This document shows positions 33,750-41,003 of a stretch of 43,863 bases of DNA, in pieces. Within the stretch, counting starts at the first letter, position 1, and each line of letters begins with the position of its first letter. A program made the position numbers and the translations under genes. Under the pieces are notes generated by a model. That model was not told the DNA's origin. It saw only the letters and a list, made by a program, of their open reading frames with translations, and did no database searches. This stretch comes from an uncultured Lentisphaerota bacterium (lineage in GTDB: Bacteria > Verrucomicrobiota > Kiritimatiellia > CAIQIC01): positions 1-43,863 of the forward strand of contig CAIWHP010000057.1 of NCBI GenBank assembly GCA_903912445.1, given 5' to 3'.

Positions 33750-34760
33750 ATGGTGCTCGTGGAATCCTATCCGATGGCGATGGCGATGTGCGTGGTGACG
33801 ATGTTGTGCTGGGGGTCGTGGGCCAATACGCAGAAGCTGGCCAGCAAGGAATGGCGCTTCCAGCTCTTCTACTGGGACTACGCGATCGGCGTGCTGGTGT
33901 TGGCGCTGGCGCTGGCGTTCACGTTGGGCAGCAGCGGCGGCGTCGGGCGCTCCTTCATCCCCGATCTGCAGCAGGCCGACCTGAAGTGGCTTGGCTCGGC
34001 GTTCCTCGGTGGCGTGATCTTCAACCTGTCCAACATCCTGCTCGTCGCGGCGATCGATATTGCGGGGCTGGCGGTGGCGTTCCCGGTGGGCGTCGGGCTG
34101 GCGCTGGTGCTCGGGGTCGTCACCACCTATCTGGCGAAGCCGGAGGGCAACGTGCCCATGCTCGCGGCGGGCGTCGCATGCGTGATGCTGGCGATCGTGC
34201 TCGACGCGCTGGCCTATAAGAAGCTCGCGAGCACGGGGCAGAAAACGCCGGTCAAGGGCATCGTCATCTCCGTCGCCGCCGGCCTGCTGATGGGCTGGTT
34301 CTACAGCTTCGTGGCGCAGGCGATGGGCCAGATCGATCCGGCGACGCACGCGCTGGAAGCCGGCAAGCTGTCGCCCTACTCCGCCATTGTACTGTTCAGC
34401 GCGGGCCTGCTGGTCTCGAACTTCCTGTGGAACAGCCTCATGATGGTCAAGCCGTTCACCGGCGCGCCGGTGCCGTTCGGCGACTATTTTACGAAGGGCA
34501 ACGCGCGCCTGCACGCCATCGGCATCCTCGGCGGGATCATCTGGAACCTGGGCATGAGCTTCAGCATCATCGCCAGCACGGCCGCTGGACCGGCGCTCTC
34601 CTACGGCCTCGGACAGGGCGCGACGCTGGTCGGCGCCTGCTGGGGCGTGTTCGTCTGGAAGGAATTCAAGGGCGCGCCTGTCGGCACCGGCAAGCTGCTC
34701 GCCGCGATGTTCCTCTTCTATCTGCTCGGCCTGGGCGTGCTGATCGCCTCGAAACTCTGA
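33750..34760 (+). CDS. Ten-helix sugar transporter (GRP/RhaT-like, DMT superfamily)
   Basis: A 336-residue polytopic protein with about ten hydrophobic segments and no signal peptide. ATG 33750 has AAAGGGG upstream. Distinctive segments: VVTMLCWGSWANTQKLASK, LFYWDYAIGVLVLALAL, IAGLAVAFPVGVGLALVLG, and later SYGLGQGATLVGACWGVFVWKEF. This is the pattern of glucose/ribose-porter and rhamnose-transporter-type members of the drug/metabolite superfamily, proton- or sodium-coupled sugar importers. It lies 15 bases before ribokinase, so the substrate is likely ribose or another nucleoside-derived sugar, by context only. Confidence 0.82.
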   Translation: MVLVESYPMAMAMCVVTMLCWGSWANTQKLASKEWRFQLFYWDYAIGVLVLALALAFTLGSSGGVGRSFIPDLQQADLKWLGSAFLGGVIFNLSNILLVAAIDIAGLAVAFPVGVGLALVLGVVTTYLAKPEGNVPMLAAGVACVMLAIVLDALAYKKLASTGQKTPVKGIVISVAAGLLMGWFYSFVAQAMGQIDPATHALEAGKLSPYSAIVLFSAGLLVSNFLWNSLMMVKPFTGAPVPFGDYFTKGNARLHAIGILGGIIWNLGMSFSIIASTAAGPALSYGLGQGATLVGACWGVFVWKEFKGAPVGTGKLLAAMFLFYLLGLGVLIASKL

Positions 34761-34775
34761 GCCACCGGAGCCCCT

Positions 34776-35702
34776 ATGAAACAACCCGCCCAGATTCTTG
34801 TCGTCGGCAGCTCCAACACCGACATGATCATCCGGCTCGACCGGATCCCGCGGCCCGGCGAGACGATCCTCGGCGGCGCGTTCAGCACCGCCGCCGGCGG
34901 CAAGGGAGCGAACCAGGCCGTCGGCGCCGCGCGCGCCGGCGGCAGCGTCACGTTTGTCGCCCGCGTGGGGCGCGACATGTTCGGCGAGCAGGCGGTCGCC
35001 GGCTTCGTGAAGGACAGCATCAACGTCGAGCACATCGTCCGCGATGCCGCCGCCCCGTCGGGCGTCGCCCTGATCTTCGTCGCGAAGGACGGCGAGAATT
35101 CCATCGCCGTCGCCTCCGGCGCGAACGGCCTGCTCGCACCCGCCGATGTGAAGAAAGCCGCCGCGCTCCTTGGCCAAGCCGCCGTGCTCGTCATGCAGTT
35201 GGAAACCCCGCTCGCCACCGTGCAGGCCACCGCCGACCTCGCGGCCAAGGCCGGCGTGCGCGTCATCCTGAATCCCGCGCCTGCCCGCCCGCTGCCCGCG
35301 CAACTGCTCAAGCGCGTCAGCATCCTCACGCCGAACGAGACCGAGGCCGAGCTGCTCACCGGCATCAAAGTGGATGGCGCAGCTTCCGCGGCCAAGGCCG
35401 CCGCCAAGTTGCGCCAGCGCGGCGTGCAGACGGTGATCATCACGCTCGGCGCACGCGGCGCGTTCATCGCCGACGCCGCCGGCCATCAACTCGTGCCGGG
35501 GTTCAAGGTGAAGGCCGTGGACACCACCGCCGCGGGCGACATCTTCAACGGCGCGCTCGCCGTCGCGCTGGCGGAAGGCCAAGCGCTGGCCGTCGCCGTA
35601 CGCTTCGCCAACGCCGCCGCCGCGCTGTCGGTCACCAAGCTCGGCGCGCAGCCCTCCGCCCCACTGCGCCGCGACATCGAAAAATTCCTGCGCGCGCACT
35701 GA
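34776..35702 (+). CDS. rbsK: Ribokinase (PfkB family)
   Basis: A 308-residue cytoplasmic kinase phosphorylating D-ribose at O5 with ATP. Motifs: the substrate loop SNTDMIIRLDRIPRPGET, GGKGANQAVGAARAG (residues 41-55), NPAPARPLP, TPNETEAELLTG, TLGARGAF (223-230) and the catalytic signature DTTAAGDIFNGAL with base D255. The full length matches E. coli RbsK. GGAG is seven bases upstream of ATG 34776. It is in an operon with the upstream sugar transporter; together they would import and phosphorylate ribose. No ribose-binding protein or RbsD is adjacent. Confidence 0.95.
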   Translation: MKQPAQILVVGSSNTDMIIRLDRIPRPGETILGGAFSTAAGGKGANQAVGAARAGGSVTFVARVGRDMFGEQAVAGFVKDSINVEHIVRDAAAPSGVALIFVAKDGENSIAVASGANGLLAPADVKKAAALLGQAAVLVMQLETPLATVQATADLAAKAGVRVILNPAPARPLPAQLLKRVSILTPNETEAELLTGIKVDGAASAAKAAAKLRQRGVQTVIITLGARGAFIADAAGHQLVPGFKVKAVDTTAAGDIFNGALAVALAEGQALAVAVRFANAAAALSVTKLGAQPSAPLRRDIEKFLRAH

Positions 35703-35714
35703 CCGTCGACTTGT

Positions 35715-35763
35715 TTTCCAGACCTTGGAAACGCTGAACCCTGATTTTCCCAAGCCTTGGAAA
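35715..35763. repeat. Palindrome pair, locus C, after ribokinase
   Basis: TTTCCAGACCTTGGAAA (35715-35731) and TTTCCCAAGCCTTGGAAA (35746-35763), with 14 bases between and centres about 31.5 bases apart. They lie 12 bases after the rbsK stop, between convergent genes. Confidence 0.9.
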
Positions 35764-35877
35764 CGTCAGCGCGCGGCGGCGAGATGCGCCTCGCGTTTTC
35801 CCTCAATCCGTGCGGGCTGGATCGTCATGGGATCGTCCGCCAGGCGCCGCATTGGGCCACGCCACAGCGGAGGCACA

Positions 35878-37011
35878 TCAGACACCTGGGGCACGCGGAG
35901 CACGTCTTGAATTTATTGCCAGGCGGCGCAGGAGCAGCACCCCCGCGGCGAACAGGAGGGCGCTGGAGGGTTCGGGGATGGCGAAGAGGGTGGTGGAGTA
36001 GGAAGCCTGCGACCACGTCTCGTCCGCTGGATTGAGCAGGTAGTAGTTGATGGTCATGGAGGTGTCGCCCACGGTGGCAAGGGCGAAACCGTACTGGGTG
36101 TCGTTCGAGTAAAGCACGTTCGCACTTGGTTCCGACGCAGTCCCCATGCCCTCCAGCGCCGCGCCGCCGTTGCCGGCCAACAGTTGAATGATCGTATCCC
36201 CGAAGGCATTCGTGGTGCTGGCGACAGTTTCGTTGTGAATGTGGCCGGTCAGATAGAGTTGGACGCCGTTGGTGCCCAGCTCGTTCCAGAAATCCGTCCG
36301 GGTTTGCAGTCCTTCGGCCGAGTCACCGAAGAAACCGCCCGGAGTACTGTGCTCGGTGTTGAAGATCGGCTCGTGGGCCATGAACACCTTGTAGGGGGAG
36401 TTCGTCTGCTGAAACTGGTCCACCACCCATGACCGGGCCAGCTCGTAATAGCCCGTCACGGTCGGCGTCTGGTCGTAATAAAAATATTGATCGGCGACGG
36501 CAAAGGTCACGTTGCTATGCGTGAAGGAATAGCTGAACCCCACCTTATCATTGCTCGAACTATAGGAGGGACCGTTGGTCGGCACATAGGCCTTGAAAGC
36601 ATCGTAATAGGCTTCCTTCAAATGGTGAACCGTCGGCCCCTCGTGATCGCAGTTTTCATGATTGCCGCGCACGGGGTAGATCGGGCTGCCGGTGCCCGCG
36701 GCGTAGTTGAAAACCGGTTGCATGGCGGCCTTCCAGTAATCAAACTGCAGCGAGTAATTCGTCAGGACGGAATCCGTGGGCACGTCATTGCCATTGACCA
36801 GATCGCCACACACCAGCACCAGCTCCGGGTTCAGCGAAGCTATCTTCTGTGCAATGTTGGGCAAATAGAGGCTGACGCCTGTGGCGGTGGTGTCGCGCTC
36901 CCCCCGGGTATCGCCCAGCATGACAAAGGTCCAGTCGGCCCGCGCGCCGCCTGCGCCCAGCGCCAGCGCTACAATTGCGACCGGCATGAGGTATCGAGTA
37001 ATCAGCTGCAT
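35878..37011 (-). CDS. Exported calcineurin-like metallophosphoesterase with PEP-CTERM signal
   Basis: A 377-residue protein; ATG 37011 has AGGAG eight bases upstream. A signal peptide (MPVAIVALALGAGGARA) is followed by a complete metallophosphoesterase core: MLGDTRGE, CGDLVNGND, GNHEN, AHEP and GHIHNE, which together bind the two metals. The C-terminus is a PEP-CTERM sorting tag (IPEPSSALLFAAGVLLLRR), recognised by an exosortase for cleavage and cell-surface or extracellular-matrix delivery. No exosortase is in the window. A phosphodiesterase or phosphatase acting outside the cytoplasm is expected. It follows the second PEP-CTERM gene by 22 bases. Confidence 0.88.
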   Translation of the reverse strand: MQLITRYLMPVAIVALALGAGGARADWTFVMLGDTRGERDTTATGVSLYLPNIAQKIASLNPELVLVCGDLVNGNDVPTDSVLTNYSLQFDYWKAAMQPVFNYAAGTGSPIYPVRGNHENCDHEGPTVHHLKEAYYDAFKAYVPTNGPSYSSSNDKVGFSYSFTHSNVTFAVADQYFYYDQTPTVTGYYELARSWVVDQFQQTNSPYKVFMAHEPIFNTEHSTPGGFFGDSAEGLQTRTDFWNELGTNGVQLYLTGHIHNETVASTTNAFGDTIIQLLAGNGGAALEGMGTASEPSANVLYSNDTQYGFALATVGDTSMTINYYLLNPADETWSQASYSTTLFAIPEPSSALLFAAGVLLLRRLAINSRRAPRAPGV

Positions 37012-37033
37012 AGCAGTGCTCCTTTTTTTGCTG

Positions 37034-38170
37034 TCACCGAAAACAGCTTGCTCCAGCTTGGCGTCGCCGCCGTAACCAGAACACGCCGATCCCGAGACAA
37101 CCCAGACAAAGCATGAAGGGTGAGGGTTCGGGGATCGCCTGGCTCGCAAACGAGATGGCTTTCAGTCCCGGCAGATTTTCCCCTCCGAGTTGATTGATCT
37201 GCGCCCAATTTGTGCCGCCATCCGACGTGTGATAGATGGTTCCATTGTAGAGGGCGCGTGCGCCCCACGCTTCCAAGTCGTTCACGGCACTTAACCCCAC
37301 GGTATAGTCCCCAGCCCAAGCGCCCACCCAACTCGCGCCTCCATCGGTACTCCGATAGAGGCTCCTGTCGCAGGCTGTCCAAACCACCGAGGTGCTCACA
37401 GCGCAGACCTCGTTGGCATCGTAGGACCCGATTAGGCCAGCCTGTTCAGTCCAAGTTGCCCCTCCGTCGGTAGTGCGCAACGCAATGTAGCGGTCGCCCG
37501 TCCCACCTACGGCCCAAGCTGTTTGCGCATCGGCCGCGGAGATACCCAGCAAGTGGTTCGCGTTGGTAACATCGCCGCCGCTTTGCTGTATCCAGCTTGC
37601 ACCAGCATCACTGCTCTTGAGGATCGTTGCGTAGCTCGCGTTGGTCCCGCCGGTCACCCAAACGTTTGTGGCATCCAGAGCAAAAACACCCTGTAGATGG
37701 GTGCTTTCATACCCGGCCGGAAGCTGGTTCGACCATGTGGCCCCGCCATCGGTCGTATGGATGATAGTGCCGGACCCCACCGCCCAGACATTGCTGTCGT
37801 TGAGGGCATAGACCTTGTCCAGCGTGGCGTTGGGGACGTCGGCAACCGAACCCATGCGTGACCATGTACCGCCGCCATCGCTGGTGTGATAGATGGTGGC
37901 ATAGCCATCACTGGCTTCACCGACCACCCAGGCTGAATACCGATTAACGGCCGCGACACTCTCCAGGTCCACATTCGCGATCTGGCCGAAACCCTGACGG
38001 CTCCAGGAATTCCCGCTATCCGACGACCGCAAAATGGTTCCGTAGCCGTGCCACGGAGCCCCCACCGTCCAGCCAGCGTAGAACGAAGAACCCTCTGCGC
38101 GAACATCCCAGGCCAATGACACCCCGATCAGCAGACAAACCAGTACTTGTGCGAATGTACAGCGCACCAT
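37034..38170 (-). CDS. Ycf48/BNR-like repeat protein with PEP-CTERM signal
   Basis: A 378-residue exported protein with signal peptide (VLVCLLIGVSLAWDVRAEG). It consists of about seven repeats of roughly 45 residues ending in STDGGATW or a variant (RSSDSGNSW, HTSDGGGTW, HTTDGGATW, KSSDAGASW, RTTDGGATW, RSTDGGASW, HTSDGGTNW). This is the pattern of the seven-bladed photosystem-assembly Ycf48/BNR propeller family. A PEP-CTERM tag (IPEPSPFMLCLGCLGIGVFW) closes it. Start ATG 38170 was chosen for the signal peptide; no clear ribosome site is seen. It probably forms an operon with the phosphoesterase gene. Function beyond surface display is unknown. Confidence 0.85.
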   Translation of the reverse strand: MVRCTFAQVLVCLLIGVSLAWDVRAEGSSFYAGWTVGAPWHGYGTILRSSDSGNSWSRQGFGQIANVDLESVAAVNRYSAWVVGEASDGYATIYHTSDGGGTWSRMGSVADVPNATLDKVYALNDSNVWAVGSGTIIHTTDGGATWSNQLPAGYESTHLQGVFALDATNVWVTGGTNASYATILKSSDAGASWIQQSGGDVTNANHLLGISAADAQTAWAVGGTGDRYIALRTTDGGATWTEQAGLIGSYDANEVCAVSTSVVWTACDRSLYRSTDGGASWVGAWAGDYTVGLSAVNDLEAWGARALYNGTIYHTSDGGTNWAQINQLGGENLPGLKAISFASQAIPEPSPFMLCLGCLGIGVFWLRRRRQAGASCFR

Positions 38171-38389
38171 CGGATAAGAAATTACCCGGGCACGACCTTC
38201 AGGGAAGCACCACCTTGCGGTCGCACGATGATCTGGAAAATTCATCGCGCATTCTTGCGCGCAGCACGTCGATGTCAAGCTCTGGTGCAGCCCAACGTTA
38301 GCACGGGAGAGCAAGCGCGGTTGGGGGTCAGGTGCACTACGACCCGCGTGGCACGCGCCGTGACGTATCAGTCGTAAATCGTTTCGCCG

Positions 38390-38437
38390 TTTCCAAGCCT
38401 TGGAATAAGCGCGCGGATTTTTCCCAAGACTTGGAAA
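38390..38437. repeat. Palindrome pair, locus D, in a long intergenic gap
   Basis: TTTCCAAGCCTTGGAA (38390-38405) and TTTCCCAAGACTTGGAAA (38420-38437), centres about 30.5 bases apart. They lie in the 479-base region between the Ycf48-like and lipoprotein genes. Apart from this pair and the hairpin at 38615-38645 I see no gene there. Confidence 0.9.
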
Positions 38438-38614
38438 CAGTCGGGAAGTTTGCATAACCCAGCACCATCCAGCAGGAGCATCAACGAAATGTGCAACAAG
38501 CACTATTTGCGGGCCAGTTCTACCGACCGGAAGATATAGACCGACCGCACCGCCGAGTTGCACCGCCGCCGCACCCGCGCCACGGCACGGTATTCCACGA
38601 CCCGCGCGCGGCGG

Positions 38615-38645
38615 TCGGCTGGCTGAAAGAATCCCCGCCAGCCGA
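38615..38645 (-). terminator. Hairpin just after the lipoprotein gene
   Basis: TCGGCTGGC (38615-38623) pairs perfectly with GCCAGCCGA (38637-38645) across a 13-base loop, five bases after the stop of the minus-strand lipoprotein gene. No T-tract. Confidence 0.45.
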
Positions 38646-38649
38646 TGGA

Positions 38650-39282
38650 TCAATAGGGCTGGACGTAGAAGCCGTTGAAACTCACGTCCCATTGTGTGAT
38701 GCGATACTTTTTGTCGGGCGTGATAAGGCTGGCCGAATCCGAGCCCCAGTTGACGCCGCCGATCCACCAGTTGTTGTGTACACCATCGTTGCCCTGCCCC
38801 ACGACCAATTGATAGCTATGGCCATCAATGGTGATGGTGCCGTTGAAAGCGAAGTTCAGGCTGCTGGGCCAGCCCACCCAAGAACCGCTGGCGCTCATGG
38901 CCTTCGTCGCGCGGTTCTTAAACCATTGCGCCGGGCCTGATGTTTTATGGCGGCCGGCCTTGACATCCAGCGTACAACTGCCGTCATCTTCGCTGGCGGA
39001 AATCCCGTCCCAAGGTTGCCCGCTGGTGATGCAATACTGGCCATCGTAAGCATAGGTTACATTCGTGAGGCTGACGAAACGGACGAACGCCACCAGATTA
39101 TCGTGCGAACTGGCGGTGATAAGGACGCCGTTCTCGGTCTGGTTGGTGACCGGCACACTCCTGAGAACTTTGTCATCTGTGTGGAGGTTGTCACTAGACG
39201 AACTACCTTCGCAGCCCGTGAGGCACACGACGCTCGCAGTTATGAGCAGCAGTACCAACGTCAAAGACAGGTTTCTTTTCAT
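38650..39282 (-). CDS. Lipoprotein of unknown function
   Basis: A 210-residue protein starting MKRNLSLTLVLLLITASVV with lipobox CLTGC (C24) followed by a Ser-rich linker (EGSSSSD). The mature part is a likely beta-rich domain with a Cys pair (QYCITSG and GSCTLDV) and many Trp and aromatic residues (PAQWFKNRATK, WVGWPSSLNFAF, NNWWIGGVNW), ending WDVSFNGFYVQPY. I do not recognise a family; aromatic-rich beta domains may bind glycans. ATG 39282 has AAGGA close upstream. Confidence 0.7.
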   Translation of the reverse strand: MKRNLSLTLVLLLITASVVCLTGCEGSSSSDNLHTDDKVLRSVPVTNQTENGVLITASSHDNLVAFVRFVSLTNVTYAYDGQYCITSGQPWDGISASEDDGSCTLDVKAGRHKTSGPAQWFKNRATKAMSASGSWVGWPSSLNFAFNGTITIDGHSYQLVVGQGNDGVHNNWWIGGVNWGSDSASLITPDKKYRITQWDVSFNGFYVQPY

Positions 39283-39433
39283 CGTCCTTCGCCTTTCTTG
39301 AGCCTCAAGCAAATCCGATCGGGAATACGGTGCCGTGAACACTTCCACGAAAGGTTGGATGCTGGTTCATCAACCGGTCCTGGTCAACTACTTTTTATTG
39401 TCAGAGAAACCATCGCGCAGCTTCAGGCGCTCG

Positions 39434-40930
39434 TCAGAAATACAGATCGCGTTCACCCGCGCAGATCCGCTCGTAGGATTGCAGGAACTCGGGGAAGGCT
39501 TTCGGCATCTTCTGCCGGATCTCCTCGATTTCCATTTTCAAGATCGGTTCGCCGGCGGCCTGCGTCTCCGGGCTGGCGAAGTCGTCGAGCCACTCGCGGA
39601 AGGTCAGCACCGCGTTCAGCTTGCAGAACTTGCCTTCCGCGCCGCTGCGCAGCAGGTCCATGATGCACTGGCCGGTGCGGCCGCAGCGGTAGCCGGCGGT
39701 GCAGAAGCTGGTGATGCAGCCCATCGACGCGAGGTCGCGGACGACCTCGTCGAGCGTGCGCGTATCCGCGAGCAGGAACTGCTGGCGGTCGCCGTGCTGC
39801 TCCGCGTCCTGATAGCCGCCGACGCCGATGTTCGACGAGGCGTCCGTCTGCGTGCAGCCCAGCGGCAGCAGCCGCCGGCGCATGCCGGGATTTTCGCGGC
39901 AGGTGACGATCAAGCCGGCGTAGGGCACGGCGAGCCGGAGCACGACGACGACCTTCTCGAAATCGTCATCGCTCACCTGCCAGCGCAACGCCTCGTTGAA
40001 CGGCGTGTTCTCCGCCGGCTCGAGCCGCGGGAAGCTGACCGTGTGCGGGCCGACGCCGATCGCGCGCTCGAGGTCGAGCGCGTGCGCCACGAGGCCCAGC
40101 ACCTCGAAACGCCAGTCGTAGAGCCCGAACAGCGCGCCGATGCCGACATCTTCCATGCCCGCCTCCAGCGCGCGATGCATGGTGTAGAGCCGCCAGGCAT
40201 AATCGGCCTTGATGTTGCCCGCGGGGTGCACGGCCCGGTAGGTCGCCTTGTGGTAGGTCTCCTGGAATACCTGGTAGGTGCCGACCCCGGCCTTCTGCAG
40301 TTCACGCAGCTCTTCGTCTGGCATCGGCGCCGCATTGATGTTCACGCGGCGGATCTGGCCATGGCCGCGCCGCGCCGGCACCTTGACGCCATAGATCGCG
40401 CGGATGGATTCGAGCATGTAGTCGAGGTTGGAGGTCGGGTGCTCGCCATAGACGACGATCAGCCGCTTGTGCCCGATCTTGCCGGCCAGAATCTCCGTCT
40501 CGGAACGGATCTCGTCGAGCGTGAGGGTCCGGCGTGCGACGGCCGCGTTTTCGCGCCGCAGCCCGCAGTAGACGCAGCTGTTGACGCAGACATTGCTCAC
40601 ATAGAGCGGCGCAAAGGTGACGATGCGGTTGTCGTAGACCTTGTGCTTGATCTCCGCCGCCGCCTGCCGCATCTCGGCCCAGAGCTCCGAATCCTTGACG
40701 TGCAGCAGAGCCGCGGTCTCGTCGAGGTCGAGCGACTGGATCGCCCGGGCCTTGGCGATGATCGCGCGGATGCGCGCGGCGTCCGGCGCCGCGACGGGCT
40801 GCAGCCGCGCTTCGAGCGCCTCGTCATCGATGAAGTCGCGCCCGTCCTGCAAATATTTCGCCATCTGCTCCGGCTTGATGCGGCTCTCCCGCCAACTTTT
40901 CGCCGCCGGTTTTTCCAGCATCGTCGTCAT
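39434..40930 (-). CDS. hydG: HydG-type radical SAM maturase (H-cluster CO/CN ligand synthesis)
   Basis: A 498-residue radical-SAM enzyme. HydG splits tyrosine into p-cresol and a dehydroglycine that yields CO and cyanide for the H-cluster. The radical-SAM cluster motif is C115-x3-C119-x2-C122 (CVNSCVYCG). Further matches: RRVNINAAPMPDEELRELQ, GVGTYQVFQETYH, GIGALFGLYDWRFE and TDASSNIGVGGY. The C-terminal cluster motif is altered: C410-T-A-G413-Y-R-C416 instead of C-T-A-C, with distal C436 retained. So the second canonical ligand is missing and a Cys sits three residues later. GAGGTG lies upstream of ATG 40930. It is last in the hyd operon, 73 bases after hydF. Confidence 0.9.
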   Translation of the reverse strand: MTTMLEKPAAKSWRESRIKPEQMAKYLQDGRDFIDDEALEARLQPVAAPDAARIRAIIAKARAIQSLDLDETAALLHVKDSELWAEMRQAAAEIKHKVYDNRIVTFAPLYVSNVCVNSCVYCGLRRENAAVARRTLTLDEIRSETEILAGKIGHKRLIVVYGEHPTSNLDYMLESIRAIYGVKVPARRGHGQIRRVNINAAPMPDEELRELQKAGVGTYQVFQETYHKATYRAVHPAGNIKADYAWRLYTMHRALEAGMEDVGIGALFGLYDWRFEVLGLVAHALDLERAIGVGPHTVSFPRLEPAENTPFNEALRWQVSDDDFEKVVVVLRLAVPYAGLIVTCRENPGMRRRLLPLGCTQTDASSNIGVGGYQDAEQHGDRQQFLLADTRTLDEVVRDLASMGCITSFCTAGYRCGRTGQCIMDLLRSGAEGKFCKLNAVLTFREWLDDFASPETQAAGEPILKMEIEEIRQKMPKAFPEFLQSYERICAGERDLYF

Positions 40931-41003
40931 GTTGTCACCTCTTCAAAGTCATCGGTTTGCAGGAGCCGCAAAACTTGGTCACTCCTGCCTCTTCCATCCA
41001 CCA

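Noticed and set aside
33570-35753. A 727-residue minus-strand frame opposite the transporter and ribokinase
   Set aside because: Shadow; both plus-strand genes have ribosome sites and family motifs.
38245-38247. Alternative ATG (38247-38245) for the Ycf48-like protein
   Set aside because: It would add 25 charged residues before a normal signal peptide; the ATG at 38170 gives a standard export signal.
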